Of a DNA stretch of 64,000 nt, positions 22,286 through 32,906 are shown in pieces. The stretch comes from Apoda limacodes. Lineage: Eukaryota > Arthropoda > Insecta > Lepidoptera > Limacodidae. The notes beneath the pieces are model-generated. The model was not told the DNA's origin, did not search any database, and saw only the letters and a program-made list of their open reading frames with translations. Within the stretch, counting starts at the first letter, position 1; each line of letters opens with the position of its first letter. The translations under genes and the position numbers were made by a program. The stretch lies in contig OX291544.1 of the NCBI GenBank assembly GCA_946406115.1, forward strand, positions 5,642,001 to 5,706,000, written 5' to 3'.

Positions 22286-22795
22286 GTAAATAAAAAAAAT
22301 ATGACGTATGCAAGTACCATAATGTGTAAAAAATTTAGGTAATTTCTTGACCTAATTATGACATTAATTAATTTATATCCATTATGTATTATTTTATCTA
22401 AGAATATCCATATGTATGAATTGTTGTAAGAAGTGATAGTCTTTGCTTCTGAGATTGATTATTTCAGCTACTCGATAACAGATGGCGCTGGTCATTCAAC
22501 TCTCAAATAGATATTGAATCTATTATATTTTTATAAGGCTGGTGATGGTACTATGCGGTTCACATTATTTTTCACAAACATGTGATTTTAAAAATCATTA
22601 CACCGATCAAGTTTTTGCTGACGTTCTTATGTCAATTATGACTTGGCTTTAAGTAATTACTTACACACATGATAGTTTGTGGTGAATTCTACATGTTCAT
22701 TTAATGAGGAAAAATATAAATTAATTAATTTACACGCAAAAATAGTATTAGATATTATACTTCTACCTACATGCATGATTTTCTTGCATCAACAG
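22286..22795. other. Limpet intron between exons c and d
   Basis: 510 bp, AT-rich. Holds one copy of TACTCGATAACAGATGGCGC (22,469-22,488), a 20-mer repeated exactly at 35,346. Confidence 0.6.
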
Positions 22796-22939
22796 GCGTA
22801 TTACCACCCGGCATGTTTCGCGTGCGCCGAGTGCGACGAACTCCTGGTGGAGCTAGCGTACTGTGCGCTGGACGGGCGGCTCTACTGCGTGCGACACTAC
22901 GCTGAGCGGCTCAAGCCAAGATGTCACGCGTGCGATGAG
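22796..22939 (+). CDS. Lmpt: Limpet-like PET-LIM protein, exon d (LIM1 second half, start of LIM2)
   Basis: The acceptor is CATCAACAG and the donor GATGAG|GTAACT. The exon holds 48 codons in phase 0: it begins AYYHPACFACAECDELLVEL, passes through LDGRLYCVRHYAERL, and ends KPRCHACDE. It supplies the His-x2-Cys and the later Cys/His ligands of LIM1 plus the first Cys pair (CHAC) of LIM2. The CDELLVEL and LYC-x-RHYAE patterns are shared by LIM1 of Prickle, Testin and Limpet. The next exon should start with the rest of LIM2, typically containing a Trp-His and an HFCC-like motif. I scanned both the remaining 41 kb and the immediate intron for it and did not see it, so the gene is partial in this window or broken. 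Confidence 0.9.
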
Positions 22940-22997
22940 GTAACTTATTATACTTTTTACATTTAACCCTTAACCCGAATCGAATATTTGTGCAATC

Positions 22998-23092
22998 CAG
23001 ACTTCCTTCAGAATCTCGCCCCCAAAGTTCGTTGAAGCAGTAATGGCTCCCACCACGCCACCTGCATAGTCAGACCAGAAAAGAAAAGAAAA
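22998..23092. repeat. Short relative of the 3.6-kb structured repeat
   Basis: CCAGACTTCCTTCAGAATCTC then GTTGAAGCAGTAATGGCT and CCTGCATAGTCAGACC align with 3,741-3,816. It lacks the GC-rich stem-loop half. Confidence 0.6.
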
Positions 23093-23207
23093 ATAAATAT
23101 CCCTTAATTAGGCGCATAATTAGTAGCATGTGGTATCTAGTGACCCTGGGCAAAAAAATATGATATAATTACAAAATAAAATAATCTATTTATCATCAAA
23201 TATCACT

Positions 23208-23630
23208 CTGTTATTATAAAGGCGAAAGTTTGTGAATGTTTGTTACTTCTTCACGCTGTAGGTCCAATTTTGATGAAATTTTGTATAGAGATAGCTGATA
23301 CCCTGGATTAACACATAGGCCACCTTTTATCCCGAAATATTCAAAATTCCCGTGGGAATAACTATAACCGAGTTTATACAAACTATAGCTGCCGCCATAG
23401 CTTGCTATAGCAAACTTCATCAGTTTTAGGAGTTAGTGTGGTTCCGCACTGCGTTTTTTTGAAAGCTGTTTTATTTCCGCTTAAAATGCGTTGTATGTAA
23501 TCCCGCGGCAAAAAAATCAGCAGTGTGAACGCTTCTATAGTGTTTCATACATCACATCATTTGCGGATTAAAAAACGTTCACTAAAAAACCGCAGTAAGA
23601 AGTTTATTACGGAGCCGCTGGCAAAATCTA
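23208..23630 (+). repeat. ATATTATAAATGCG family copy split by a small inverted-repeat element
   Basis: The first part (23,208-23,436) has TTATTATAAAGGCGAAAG, GATGAAATTTTGTATAGAG and GCTATAGCAAACTTCATC. The second part (23,608-23,630) is the family end GGAGCCGCTGGCAAAATCTAG. Between them (23,437-23,605) is an element whose halves are inverse copies: ACTGCGTTTTTTTGAAAGC on one side, CTAAAAAACCGCAGT on the other, with TTGTATGTAATC pairing loosely to CATACATCACATC. Confidence 0.6.
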
Positions 23631-23748
23631 GAATTAAAATAAAAATGAAATTTGCGACGCGTAAGCGCACTCCGAATACTCATAATTGATTTTATTTTTT
23701 AATTTCAAAATTGTGCCGTACCCTATGTGCTTAATCAAGGGTTAATTC

Positions 23749-24038
23749 TACTAATATTATAAATGTGAAAGTTTGTTTGGATGGATGCAAGAGTAACAAT
23801 CTTTCACGCTTCAACCGCTGGATGGATCGGAATGAAACTTGGTACACATATAGGTTACGTCCTGGAATAGCATATAGCCTATTTTTTTTATCCCGAAATT
23901 TCCGCGGGAATAACAATAACCTAGCTTAAACGAACTATAGCTACATACAGCTTCATATAGCATTAGTGTAATTAGGGGTAAATCACAGTCGCCGATAACC
24001 GAATTTAGGGCGGGCGGAGCCGCTGGCAAAGTCTAGTA
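23749..24038 (+). repeat. ATATTATAAATGCG family, near full-length copy
   Basis: Starts CTACTAATATTATAAATGTG, includes TTTATCCCGAAATTTCCGCG and ACGAACTATAGC, and ends GCGGGCGGAGCCGCTGGCAA. Useful as a reference copy for the family here. Confidence 0.75.
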
Positions 24039-26009
24039 TTGTATAAAATTGTTTAGATTAATCTTAGAACAATGCTATTACTTCATGTCCTGTTCTTACT
24101 CTTAGCTCTCTCTTATTATTTTCTTCGGTTTTTTTTTTGTCAATAACAATATGAATGTCGTAAGAAAATATTCTGTTACTTTGCTACGAAGCATTGAGGT
24201 GACCTGATTTTAAGTGAGAGTTTCTGACTTTTTTGTTTTAAATTCTAAACGAGAGTTCCCACTGGAATTAGTTTTTCTGCGAACCGCGGGGTTCGCGTAG
24301 CTTTAAATACTGTTGTTAAGTTTATAGCCGTTACTTTTTTATAATAATCTCAACTTTAATGATTTTAAGTGTTATATTAAAATGATGATTACACGATGAC
24401 GACAATTTATAATTATGTTATTCCATCAGTATATGTAATTTTTATTTATTTTTTGTTTGAATAGTACTAAATTTAATAAGTTTATATGCTTTATTTATAT
24501 AAATAACCTTCGTTATCTGCACAACATTATGCATTTGATTATATTTTTTTTGTATTATAATGTAAATCCCGGAATTCGGGATTCTGGGATTACATTCCCT
24601 ATAGTCATTACACTTTATTGAGCGGTTCTTTAAAAGTAACATGTGTTTCTTTTACATACGCCATAATAAACAAAAAACTTTACAATACCACAGACTATAT
24701 AATACATACTATCAATACATGCATTACCATGAGCTTAAAAAACATCAGCTAGATTTATCTCCAATAAGCAGTCTGCAGTTAGAGTACCTCTTCATATGAA
24801 TGGCAGTAAACAAGGCGCACAGTTGCGCTGCATCAATTACAATGTGGGCTGCTTCGTGCTGGTAATGCGACACTATGTTCACGGGCCGAGCTGCAACTAA
24901 ACGCGGCACACTTTCTGTGCCATATTATTAAATAACTGACTAAAAATAACCTTTTCAAATGGCTCTACGGCGAGAATTTAACGATTCTAACGGCTTTGCT
25001 TTAATTAGTGATAGGTATGTCTCTAGCTGCAGCTGCTCTAAATTTAATTATTTGGTTGCGTAATAAATTTATTTATGGTCTAGATAAAATTTTAAAAAGG
25101 GAAGGACGCAAAGTGTCTCAGTTATTAAGTAATTATAATAATAATAATAATAGAATACTTTACATTATAGGTATGTATATGGATAGGTACAGATAGGTAT
25201 AATTGTTTATAAAAAAAGCTGATTTGATGCATGCTTTGCTTTTTTTACTGATTTTCGATTCTGGAATCTTTGTAGATAATAGTCTTTTGATGTTGGTAAT
25301 AGTTTCTTTTTCCAATCATATTACGACCAATATACACATTTATACATATATTACCTAAAACAATAATTAACAATATTATCAGGTTATAAAAGGTAAAAAA
25401 ATAATACGTTTGTCGGTACATTAACAAGTTTATTATGACCTAATTCAAAGTAGAACTGGCAGATTTGCTGAAACATGTGGATAATGCTGGGTCATTTTTG
25501 GATGTGCATTTATTTAATTTTTATTTAAGCACACAAAACACGTAGATGGTGAAGGTATATATTTGAAACATTTTTAATTGATGCCTGTAAACGGCCGAAT
25601 GCGTATTGAACACGCAAAGTCAGGGTTCCTTACTATGAGATTATGTTTAAAACATTTTTTGTTTAAGATGTTTATAAGCTTTACTACGGTTATTTTATAA
25701 CAAGCTGTTTAAAAGTTATAGTTGGGACCTAAATTTGGGCTGAAAAATATATTTTTTATCCTTCAGTTCAACCTATGGAGATCTATTTTTTATCGCACTT
25801 GTTTGTAAAAGTATCATTATGTGAAGGCTTTCTCTTTGTAAATTATTTTTTCTCAAAGAAAAGCGTGCGATCATAGAACCCACGGAAGGTAATGAAGCGC
25901 ATATTATATCAAATATGTATAAAAGCTATACCTTGGTTCTAAACAAGTTTTATAGATATGTTAAGGTATGTTTTAACTTCAGCCAAAACTTTTTGATTCA
26001 TAAATTTTC
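24039..26009. other. No gene seen
   Basis: AT-rich, with an AAT microsatellite at about 25,131-25,152. If the Limpet gene continues downstream, this is intron. Confidence 0.45.
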
Positions 26010-26400
26010 TAGATACATTATAACTTAGTATTCCCGCCATGTCGATTGTGTGTTGGTGAGTTTATTTATTCATTCGTCTTATTTTTATTTATTTACTCGC
26101 AAATGTGATGAAAAACATGTTTTTTTTTTATACCACTAAGGTGGCAAACAAGCACACGGTCCGCCTGATGGTAAGCGGTCACCGTGGCCTATGGACGCTC
26201 ACAACACCAGAAGTATCACCCGCGCGTTGCCGACCCTTCAAAATCTAATAACTTCTTTCTTGAAGAACTCTATACTGTAGTCCTTTTGTTATACGGCCGG
26301 TAAGGAAATTAAAACTCGATTCACTAAAGCGTTGTGCCTTGGCTACTAAATAGCCTCTCGTTAGTTATTTTCTCCTTACCATCCTTAATACATATCAATT
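26010..26400. repeat. Second copy of the 8.1-kb repeat, split by a LINE
   Basis: TTCCCGCCATGTCGATTGTG, GGTGAGTTTATTTATTC and ATTTACTCGCAAATG match 8,162-8,245. After the LINE insertion, TCTCGTTAGTTATTTTCTCC resumes the match to 8,289-8,320. Confidence 0.6.
26118..26310 (-). mobile_element. LINE family A 3' fragment
   Basis: TTTTATACCACTAAGGTGGC, GGTCCGCCTGATGGTAAGCG, CGTTGCCGACCCTTC and CTATACTGTAGTCC give the reverse strand of the family's 3' end. It is inserted in the repeat at 26,010-26,400. Confidence 0.75.
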
Positions 26401-26455
26401 ATATTACAAATCTGTATGATAGTTTACATAAAACACCTTTCTGTAACATCAGAAT

Positions 26456-26545
26456 CGATGGAAAAACGGACGGAGGGACACAGACAAGACAAAACTTTAA
26501 GGGTTCCGATTTTGCTATTTGACTACGGAAACAGAACCCTAAAAA
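26456..26545. repeat. Fragment of the GTCCGTCTGTC family
   Basis: AAAACGGACGGAGGGACACA followed by TTAAGGGTTCCGATTTTGC and CTACGGAAACAGAACCCTAA, one end of the family. Confidence 0.6.
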
Positions 26546-28859
26546 GGATGATGTATTCCGTGGCACAGTTTATTCAATACAATCCCACTCAGATAACGCA
26601 TCTGAGTGCGTTGTGCTGGCAAATGTCAGACTGTCAGTCTGTCTGCGTCGGCCGACGAGAATAACCGCCGTGCCGTGCTTGCTTTTATTTTGTTGCACGA
26701 GTATTTATAATGGACTACCTGATATCCGCGGCTCTGTTTGCCTTGTTCAGGTGTATGGCTCGCGTAAATGTCTCTCAGGGATATGTACTATGCGAATCCC
26801 TAAAATTTACCCTGGAGAATTGAATGTAAAGCGATCCTTAAACAAACTCGTATGAATTATAAAAATACTATACAATACATAATATACTTTAAAGAAATAA
26901 ATGAAACGAGTCAAAATCGTGTTAATATTACATGATATTTATCCAGGAGTAATCAGTGGCTGGATGTACTCCATACCTTGTGATATGACAGGACACCCGT
27001 TTAACCCACCTCTATAGTTCTTTTTCTGCGTAACAACTAGTGAGCTCATATCTGCTTCTGATACAGTTTATTTTGACTAAGATGGCCGTGTCTTTATGTC
27101 TATAGTATATTTTATCACGAAATTAATTTCATTCATTTAACGGTTCATAAATGTTATCTAACTTGGGCGAAAGCTTTATTACAGTTTCTTGTATTACGAG
27201 TACCAAGTTATAAAATTATTCAATAAAATTTTGATTTAGCTTCGCCTGCACCAGCCTTTACTTTGACCTTTAGCTTCGTGTAGCAGAAGTTACAGTAAAA
27301 CACTGACTCCCTCGATACCACAAATATTAAGATATCGTATATCTATACATATATTACATACATATATACAGCACATTATACAAAAGTCCGGCGCTCCCAG
27401 AGCTCGCTAACCGCAGCAGCCCTGCTGTTACCACAGTTTGCGGAAAGAACTATAACTATAACTAAGTATATAGTTATTGTTGCTATATACGTACTTGTTT
27501 ACATTTTCTACACTACGTGTGTTGACATGTAAGTAGTAAATATGTACTTGTGTAATCATGTACAAATTTTGCCATGGGTAAAAAGGCCAGTAGCTTGCTA
27601 CACACCCACATCATAGTGGGGGATAGTCTCTTATCACCAACTACTTTAGTTGTGCGTGAGCGTGACACGTGGTGAGCCCTTGCTCTGCAGCAAACTAAAG
27701 TTTAGACCAATAAGTGGTAAGTAAATTGAAAGACCAGATGAAGTGAAAGTACCCCTTTTGCCAGTTCTTGCTGCAATATAAAAATTAAGTCAGAATTGGG
27801 CATTGGAGACGTTTCTTACTAATTATAGGTATACCTGTATTATGTATGTCATTATCGTTTATTCGTGTATATCTCTGATGTCTCTGATGCTGTACGCGAA
27901 TTATTTCAGACAACAACATGAGAAATCATAAAGTATAATAAGAATAATAAGAAATCCCTTTGAATCCCTTTTTGGACGTTGTGAACCTATTACAACTTTT
28001 CTTTGTAAGGTGTTTCATAAATCCTTTTCAATATCAAAACAATCAAATTGTGTCATAAATCTGATTTTCATTTTTACTAATTGGTTATTGTAATAAATAA
28101 CTAAGTATGTGTTGTGAACTAAAATAAACGAGTTAAACAGTAACGGGTGTACGATTATTTCACACTTTGCACTTAGTTCTCGAATACACACCGGGGTATT
28201 TACCCGCCGATAGCTGAACTGTTTTACCTAAAAAGTTTAACCTTTTACTCATCAGTGTAACCATTGTAGACAACATCTTTCGTGCCGATTCTTCTTATTT
28301 TATTGCTGAGGTAAGATAAATTTTTATTTCAATTCACATTTATCATCCTGAAACATTATCTTGCAAGCTAAATTTAAATTTTTCGTATCCTACAAATTAG
28401 TTTCGCAATGTTCTTGACTCCTAATTTTGCATGTTTTAACGTGTAACTCAATGGTAAAATGGAATTAAAAAAACTTTCAAACAAGGTAAAAACTGTTTGT
28501 TTTGCTTTGAAATCAAAAATTTTTATGTAAGTGCTAAAGGAAATGAATGCATTTTAGCCATTTCTTTACTAAGTTATTCTAATTCAAATCTTCATTTATT
28601 TTACAATCTATCTCCTTAACTAAGTCTTATAAATTGAATTTTGTTAACTTGACGTTTTGGCTAAAATACTTATCATATCATTAAAAAAAAAACAACTGAA
28701 ATTTTTTAAACATTGTAGATAAAATTGAGTTAACCTTATGCGTCAAGGAAATTTGACATGACACGTTCAGGCGACCAGGAAAAGTACCCGTGCGTCGATC
28801 TGCTGTTAATAGACATCGATCTCTTTGAAGTGTCTGTCGTGTTAGTTTGTTTATAGTCA
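26546..28859. other. No gene seen
   Basis: AT-rich; several short frames without domain or splice support. Confidence 0.4.
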
Positions 28860-29139
28860 CCGTTCGGTAATAAATATATTAAACGCACACATGCAACATG
28901 GAGCACATCTTAACCGGACCGCGAGTGCCAACAGTCAACTCAATACTCTTTCGTCACTTACCGAGGACGTATCGCTTCCAGTCTTTGCCTCCTGGATATA
29001 ATAAAAAAAGAAAAAAGTTTGAAGGTGAATACCGCTTAAGTGAAGTGCATAGAATCAAAATTTAAATTAACGCGCGAACGAAGTTGCCGCGATTGGTAAT
29101 TTTTGTACGTTTGGGAAGTGCCGACGGTTTTCGGTCAAT
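28860..29139 (+). promoter_or_regulatory. Candidate 5' exon or promoter region
   Basis: A locally more balanced stretch ends at a good donor, GGTCAAT|GTGAGTAAAG. It holds two overlapping ATG frames: 36 codons from 28,891 and 55 codons from 28,898 (begins MEHILTGPRVPTV, contains NKKRKKFEGEYRLSEV). They could be upstream ORFs in a first exon, for instance of an alternative Limpet transcript. There is no TATA box and no RNA evidence; inference only. Confidence 0.25.
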
Positions 29140-29199
29140 GTGAGTAAAGTATTTAAAATATTTAATTTTGGCTCTGGTTACCTCTTAGTTAGACATTTT

Positions 29200-29272
29200 T
29201 TAGGATCCTGTAGCCGAATGGCAAATCGAAACCCTCACAGTTTCAGCATGTCCGTCCGTCCGTCTGTCACAG
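29200..29272 (-). repeat. Fragment of the GTCCGTCTGTC family
   Basis: TTAGGATCCTGTAGCCGAAT, then ATGTCCGTCCGTCCGTCTGT. Confidence 0.55.
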
Positions 29273-29611
29273 CATTATAATTTCGCAATCTTTGCATAGA
29301 TTCTAAAAATTTTACTAGAAATTTTCTTATGTGACCCGCCATGTAAAAAGTAAGAAAATAATGTTAAGATTTTTTTTTAGGGGTTAGTAGGTAGTAACTT
29401 AAATTTTTTTTGCGAACTCTTATACGGGGTGTCGTTCGATATGTCTACAAAAAAGCAGACAGCAGACGAAATACAGTGTTACCGTTCTTCAGCCTAAAGT
29501 CCGAATTAAGATAGTCTTGCACAGCTAAACTAAAGTCAGAACAAAATCTTTATCCGGTTATAGTATAGTATGATAACATTACACTTCAGCTGTGCGAATT
29601 AATACCTACTA

Positions 29612-29665
29612 GCATTTGCTAGCGGCTCCATCCGCCCTAAATTTGGTTATCAGCGTAGGATCTTA
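29612..29665 (-). repeat. Fragment of the ATATTATAAATGCG family
   Basis: TTTGCTAGCGGCTCCATCCG then CCTAAATTTGGTTATCAGCG, the family's tail in reverse orientation. Confidence 0.6.
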
Positions 29666-29875
29666 TGGCAACTCTTTTTTCTTATACAACTGAGGTGGCA
29701 ACAAGCTTACGGCCCGCCTGATGGAAAGCAGCCACCGTAGCCTATGGACGCTTGCAACATTAGTGATATCACTCGCGTGTTGCCAACCCTTAAAAAATCT
29801 AATAACTCCTTCTTGAAGAACCCCATACTGTAGTCCTTAGAGAAAACCTTGGCGGGGAGCGTCTTTCACAACCCA

Positions 29876-31143
29876 CTATGTAGAAATATTAGCCAGCAAT
29901 GACAAAAATTTGCTAACAGCTAAAAAGTCTAAAATTTGGTGTACCACAAGGCAGCATTTTGGGCTCAGTATTGTTTTTAATTTATATAAATGACATAATC
30001 AACGTAACTCAAAATAAAATGACTTTATTTGCTGACGACATTTCAGTAATTGTGAAATAATCAATCAATCAATTTATTCAATTATTAAATGGCTTGAAAA
30101 TAATAATTTAAATATAAACCTCAACAAAAACAAAATTTATACAATTCCATTATTATGGTACAAATAAATTATGACCTTAATATAAATTATAAGAGCCAGA
30201 AATTGAAAGAAGTAGACAGGTCTAATTTTCTCGACCTATTAATTGATTGAAATTGCAATTGCTAAGGTCACATTGATAAAATATGTCAAACAATCAAAAT
30301 GTATATGTAAAAACGGCGTGTATTGGCCGCTTATCACGGTTATGTGGCTTCCACATTAAAATACTGTATACTTATTTGGTGGATCTCTACGGACCAAACT
30401 AAAGCCTTTATTTTTTTGCAAAAGAATGGATTAGAGCAGTATGTGGTGCCGCACCTTATCACTCTTGTAAGCCTTTATTTAAAAAGCTAAACATTGTCTT
30501 GTTTGTATATACTTGAAGCTGCTGTCATTGTTAAATGTTTTTTACACATATTTAAAAAATCTTGCGATGTGTACGACAGACACAGTCGATATCCAGACAA
30601 ATTGACTCTTGATGTTCGCAAGCAAATACGTCCTCATTCTTAAGGCAAGCATATGCAAAAAATCCTAAAAAAATAAACTCTGCACGATGTAGCAATTAAA
30701 AAAAAACCAAGCAACAGACTCAAAAATAAAAATTTTATTTATAAATCAGAAAATATATAGCTGATGTCTAAAAACGAAAGCTCGACTAGTAAACTCTTTC
30801 TCCGTGTCTTTAATAATATACTACGGCAATAAAATAAAAAGAATGCAACCCTATAATATATTTTATATACTTCTCTTAGTGTAGTGTGTGGAAGAAATTG
30901 TAATTGTTATGTTCCCGTAATTTTAGTGTTAATTTTCTTCTGTTATTTTGGTTAATAATTTTATAAGAATGATTTATTATTATAAGAATGATTATTTATT
31001 ATAAGAATGATTATTTATTATGTTAACTTTAATATTACTTTGTACACCATTGATAATGGTCAATCACAGTGCTAAAAAAAATATGTACCAACAGTTGTAT
31101 TCATCTGTGTTTGAAGCAAATAAAGAATCTGAATCAAACGTCG
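29876..31143 (+). mobile_element. Degenerate LINE reverse transcriptase remnant inserted in family A
   Basis: The + strand at 29,935-30,055 reads GVPQGSILGSVLFLIYINDI and then MTLFADDISVIVK, the palm motifs of a non-LTR reverse transcriptase with its FADD box. From 30,310, in shifting frames, come tail motifs (STLRYG-like, AFIFQKR-like, CIRAVCGAAPYHSCKPLFKK). Several stops and frameshifts make it a pseudogene. The element appears to end with three copies of a 19-bp unit at 30,961-31,021. Jockey/CR1-type, 5'-truncated. Confidence 0.7.
30961..31021. repeat. 19-bp tandem repeat, about 3.2 copies
   Basis: Unit TTATAAGAATGATTATTTA, with one changed copy first. It may be the terminal repeat tail of the inserted LINE. 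Confidence 0.8.
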
Positions 31144-31394
31144 CGGGAGGAAGTTTATCTGAAACCGCACTGTACGCGATCATTTCAGTTCTAAAGTGTG
31201 AGAATGAATTCCCTGCCGATGGCGAGCGGTGCGATGGTAGAAGGTAGCCGTTGGCATCATTTCAAACTATTCCTCACAACACATCCCATTGTACAAGCGG
31301 TAGAACACACCCAGGGAGGCAAAGTCTCTTCTCAGACTTAAGGGCTCGATACGGCAAGTGAGTTCGGGTTCGTCCATTATTGTCCTTGATTCTA

Positions 31395-31632
31395 CTAAAG
31401 AAGTTTGTTATAGGAAGCTATAGCTGCAGCAATGATTCTTTCGTGTAATTCGGTTGTAGTTACTCCCTCGGGAACCTTAGAATTTTCCGGTATAAAAGCG
31501 GGACCGAAACTATCTACACACCCAATTTCATATAAATCGGTTTAGTGGCTTCCGATCCATGCAGTGGCTGAAGCGAGATTGAGTTACAAACCAAACATCC
31601 AAACTTTCACATTTATAATATAAATGGGATAG
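31395..31632 (-). repeat. ATATTATAAATGCG family copy, reverse
   Basis: GAAGCTATAGCTGCAGC, CCCTCGGGAACCTTAGAATT, then ATCCAAACTTTCACATTTAT at its far end. Confidence 0.65.
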
Positions 31633-31649
31633 CTGGTAATTAATGAATT

Positions 31650-31912
31650 TTGCCAGCGGCTCCGCCCGCCCAAAATTTGGTTATCGGCGTGGAACTCCTT
31701 AATTATACTAATGAAGTTTGCTATAGCAAGCTGTAGTTCGTTTAAGCTCGATTATAGTTATTACTGCAGGATAACAAATGGGATGAAAAATGTCTATGTG
31801 TTAATCCAGGGTGTCAGCTACTTCCATACCAATTTTTATAGTATCATTCAGAAATAACAAACATACACACTCACAAACTTTCGCCTTTATAATATTAGTG
31901 TGATAGTATGGT
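31650..31912 (-). repeat. ATATTATAAATGCG family copy, reverse
   Basis: Starts TTTTGCCAGCGGCTCCGCCC, ends AACTTTCGCCTTTATAATAT. It lies in tandem with the preceding copy in the same orientation. Confidence 0.75.
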
Positions 31913-32091
31913 ACAGGCCAAAACGGTTATTATGTGTCAGCGAACAAAAAACTGCGAATATAACATATAAATATAAAACAGATGTTTTTAATACAGACTA
32001 AGAATTAAAGTACAGTAGAGGGATACCTAGATATTTTAGTAAGTCTAAGAGTAGTTTTTTTTAAAAAAAAATTCATTACAATTAGGCTTGC

Positions 32092-32475
32092 AACAAATAT
32101 TCGGCTACTATTCGGTATTCAGCCTATTTGGCTGCTTTTATGTTTTCTGCCGAATACCGAATATCTAGGTACTATTCGGTCGAATTGTTTTTTTATAATA
32201 ATTATTTTCTTATAATCATTAAATAATCATGCATTTCGTACTATAGGCGAGTTCTTTTTAGAGGCCATAATTGATTACAATAGTAATTATTAGACTTACA
32301 CAATTTCACTTTTAAAGTAAACAAATTATAACGAAGAGAGCACGAAAATGTTTGTATTTACGCAGTGCGGCGTGGGAGTGACGGAGAGAGGTCACGTGCT
32401 GGCCGAATACTTTTACCGAATCAGCTATTCGGCCTGGAAGCTTGCAGAATATTCGGCGTGTGGCCGTTAGTCTAG
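32092..32475. mobile_element. hAT-like short non-autonomous element
   Basis: Begins TAGGCTTGCAACAAATATTC and has many ATTCGG/CCGAAT half-sites at both ends (TACTATTCGGTATTC, GCCGAATACCGAATATC; right side GGCCGAATACTTTTACCG, AGAATATTCGGCGTG). The GCAACNAATATTCGG start is one I associate with hAT-derived repeats in animals. The 8-bp target duplication is not clear. Confidence 0.5.
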
Positions 32476-32626
32476 TTAAAATACTTATATAGGAGGTATC
32501 TACTTACTTTATCAGCCAATTGATACTTTTTGTCTTTATTGTAGGTGTTTATCCCTAAAATTTAAATTAAGTATAATGGATGGACTACCCAAATAAATCA
32601 GTGAATTTATAAATGCAGGTACTCAA

Positions 32627-32906
32627 TTTTACCAGCGGCTCCACCCGCCCTAAATTTAGTTATCGGCGTGGGATTCCTAAGGCAACTTCTTGACTATACC
32701 AAAGAAGTTGCTATAGCTTAGTTTAAGTGATATACGGTTAGTTATGCCCGCGGGAACTTCTGAATTTTCCGGGTTAAAATGTAGCCTATGTTTTACTTCG
32801 TCCTTTGAATATCAATCAGCTTTCTTCAGCTCAATTGGATACTCCGTTTTGTCGTAATTAAGTAACAAAATAACAAACAGACTTTCACATTTATAATATT
32901 GATAGT
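32627..32906 (-). repeat. ATATTATAAATGCG family copy, reverse
   Basis: TTTTACCAGCGGCTCCACCC, CGCGGGAACTTCTGAATTTT and CAGACTTTCACATTTATAAT mark the family's tail, middle and head. Confidence 0.7.

Larger units (their letters stand above)
29677..31377 (-). mobile_element. LINE family A copy split by another LINE
   Basis: The 3' part lies at 29,677-29,875 (ATACAACTGAGGTGGCAACA … CTTGGCGGGGAGCG … CACAACCCA). The copy resumes at 31,144 (GCGGGAGGAAGTTTATCTG … AATGAATTCCCTGCCGATGG) to 31,377. The pieces meet exactly where uninterrupted copies are continuous, so the 1.26 kb between them is a later insertion. No intact frame remains. Confidence 0.7.

Noticed and set aside
22679..22966. Longer + frame around Limpet exon d
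   Set aside because: Only 22,796-22,939 is coding. The upstream codons are AT-rich intron and an AG acceptor lies at 22,795.
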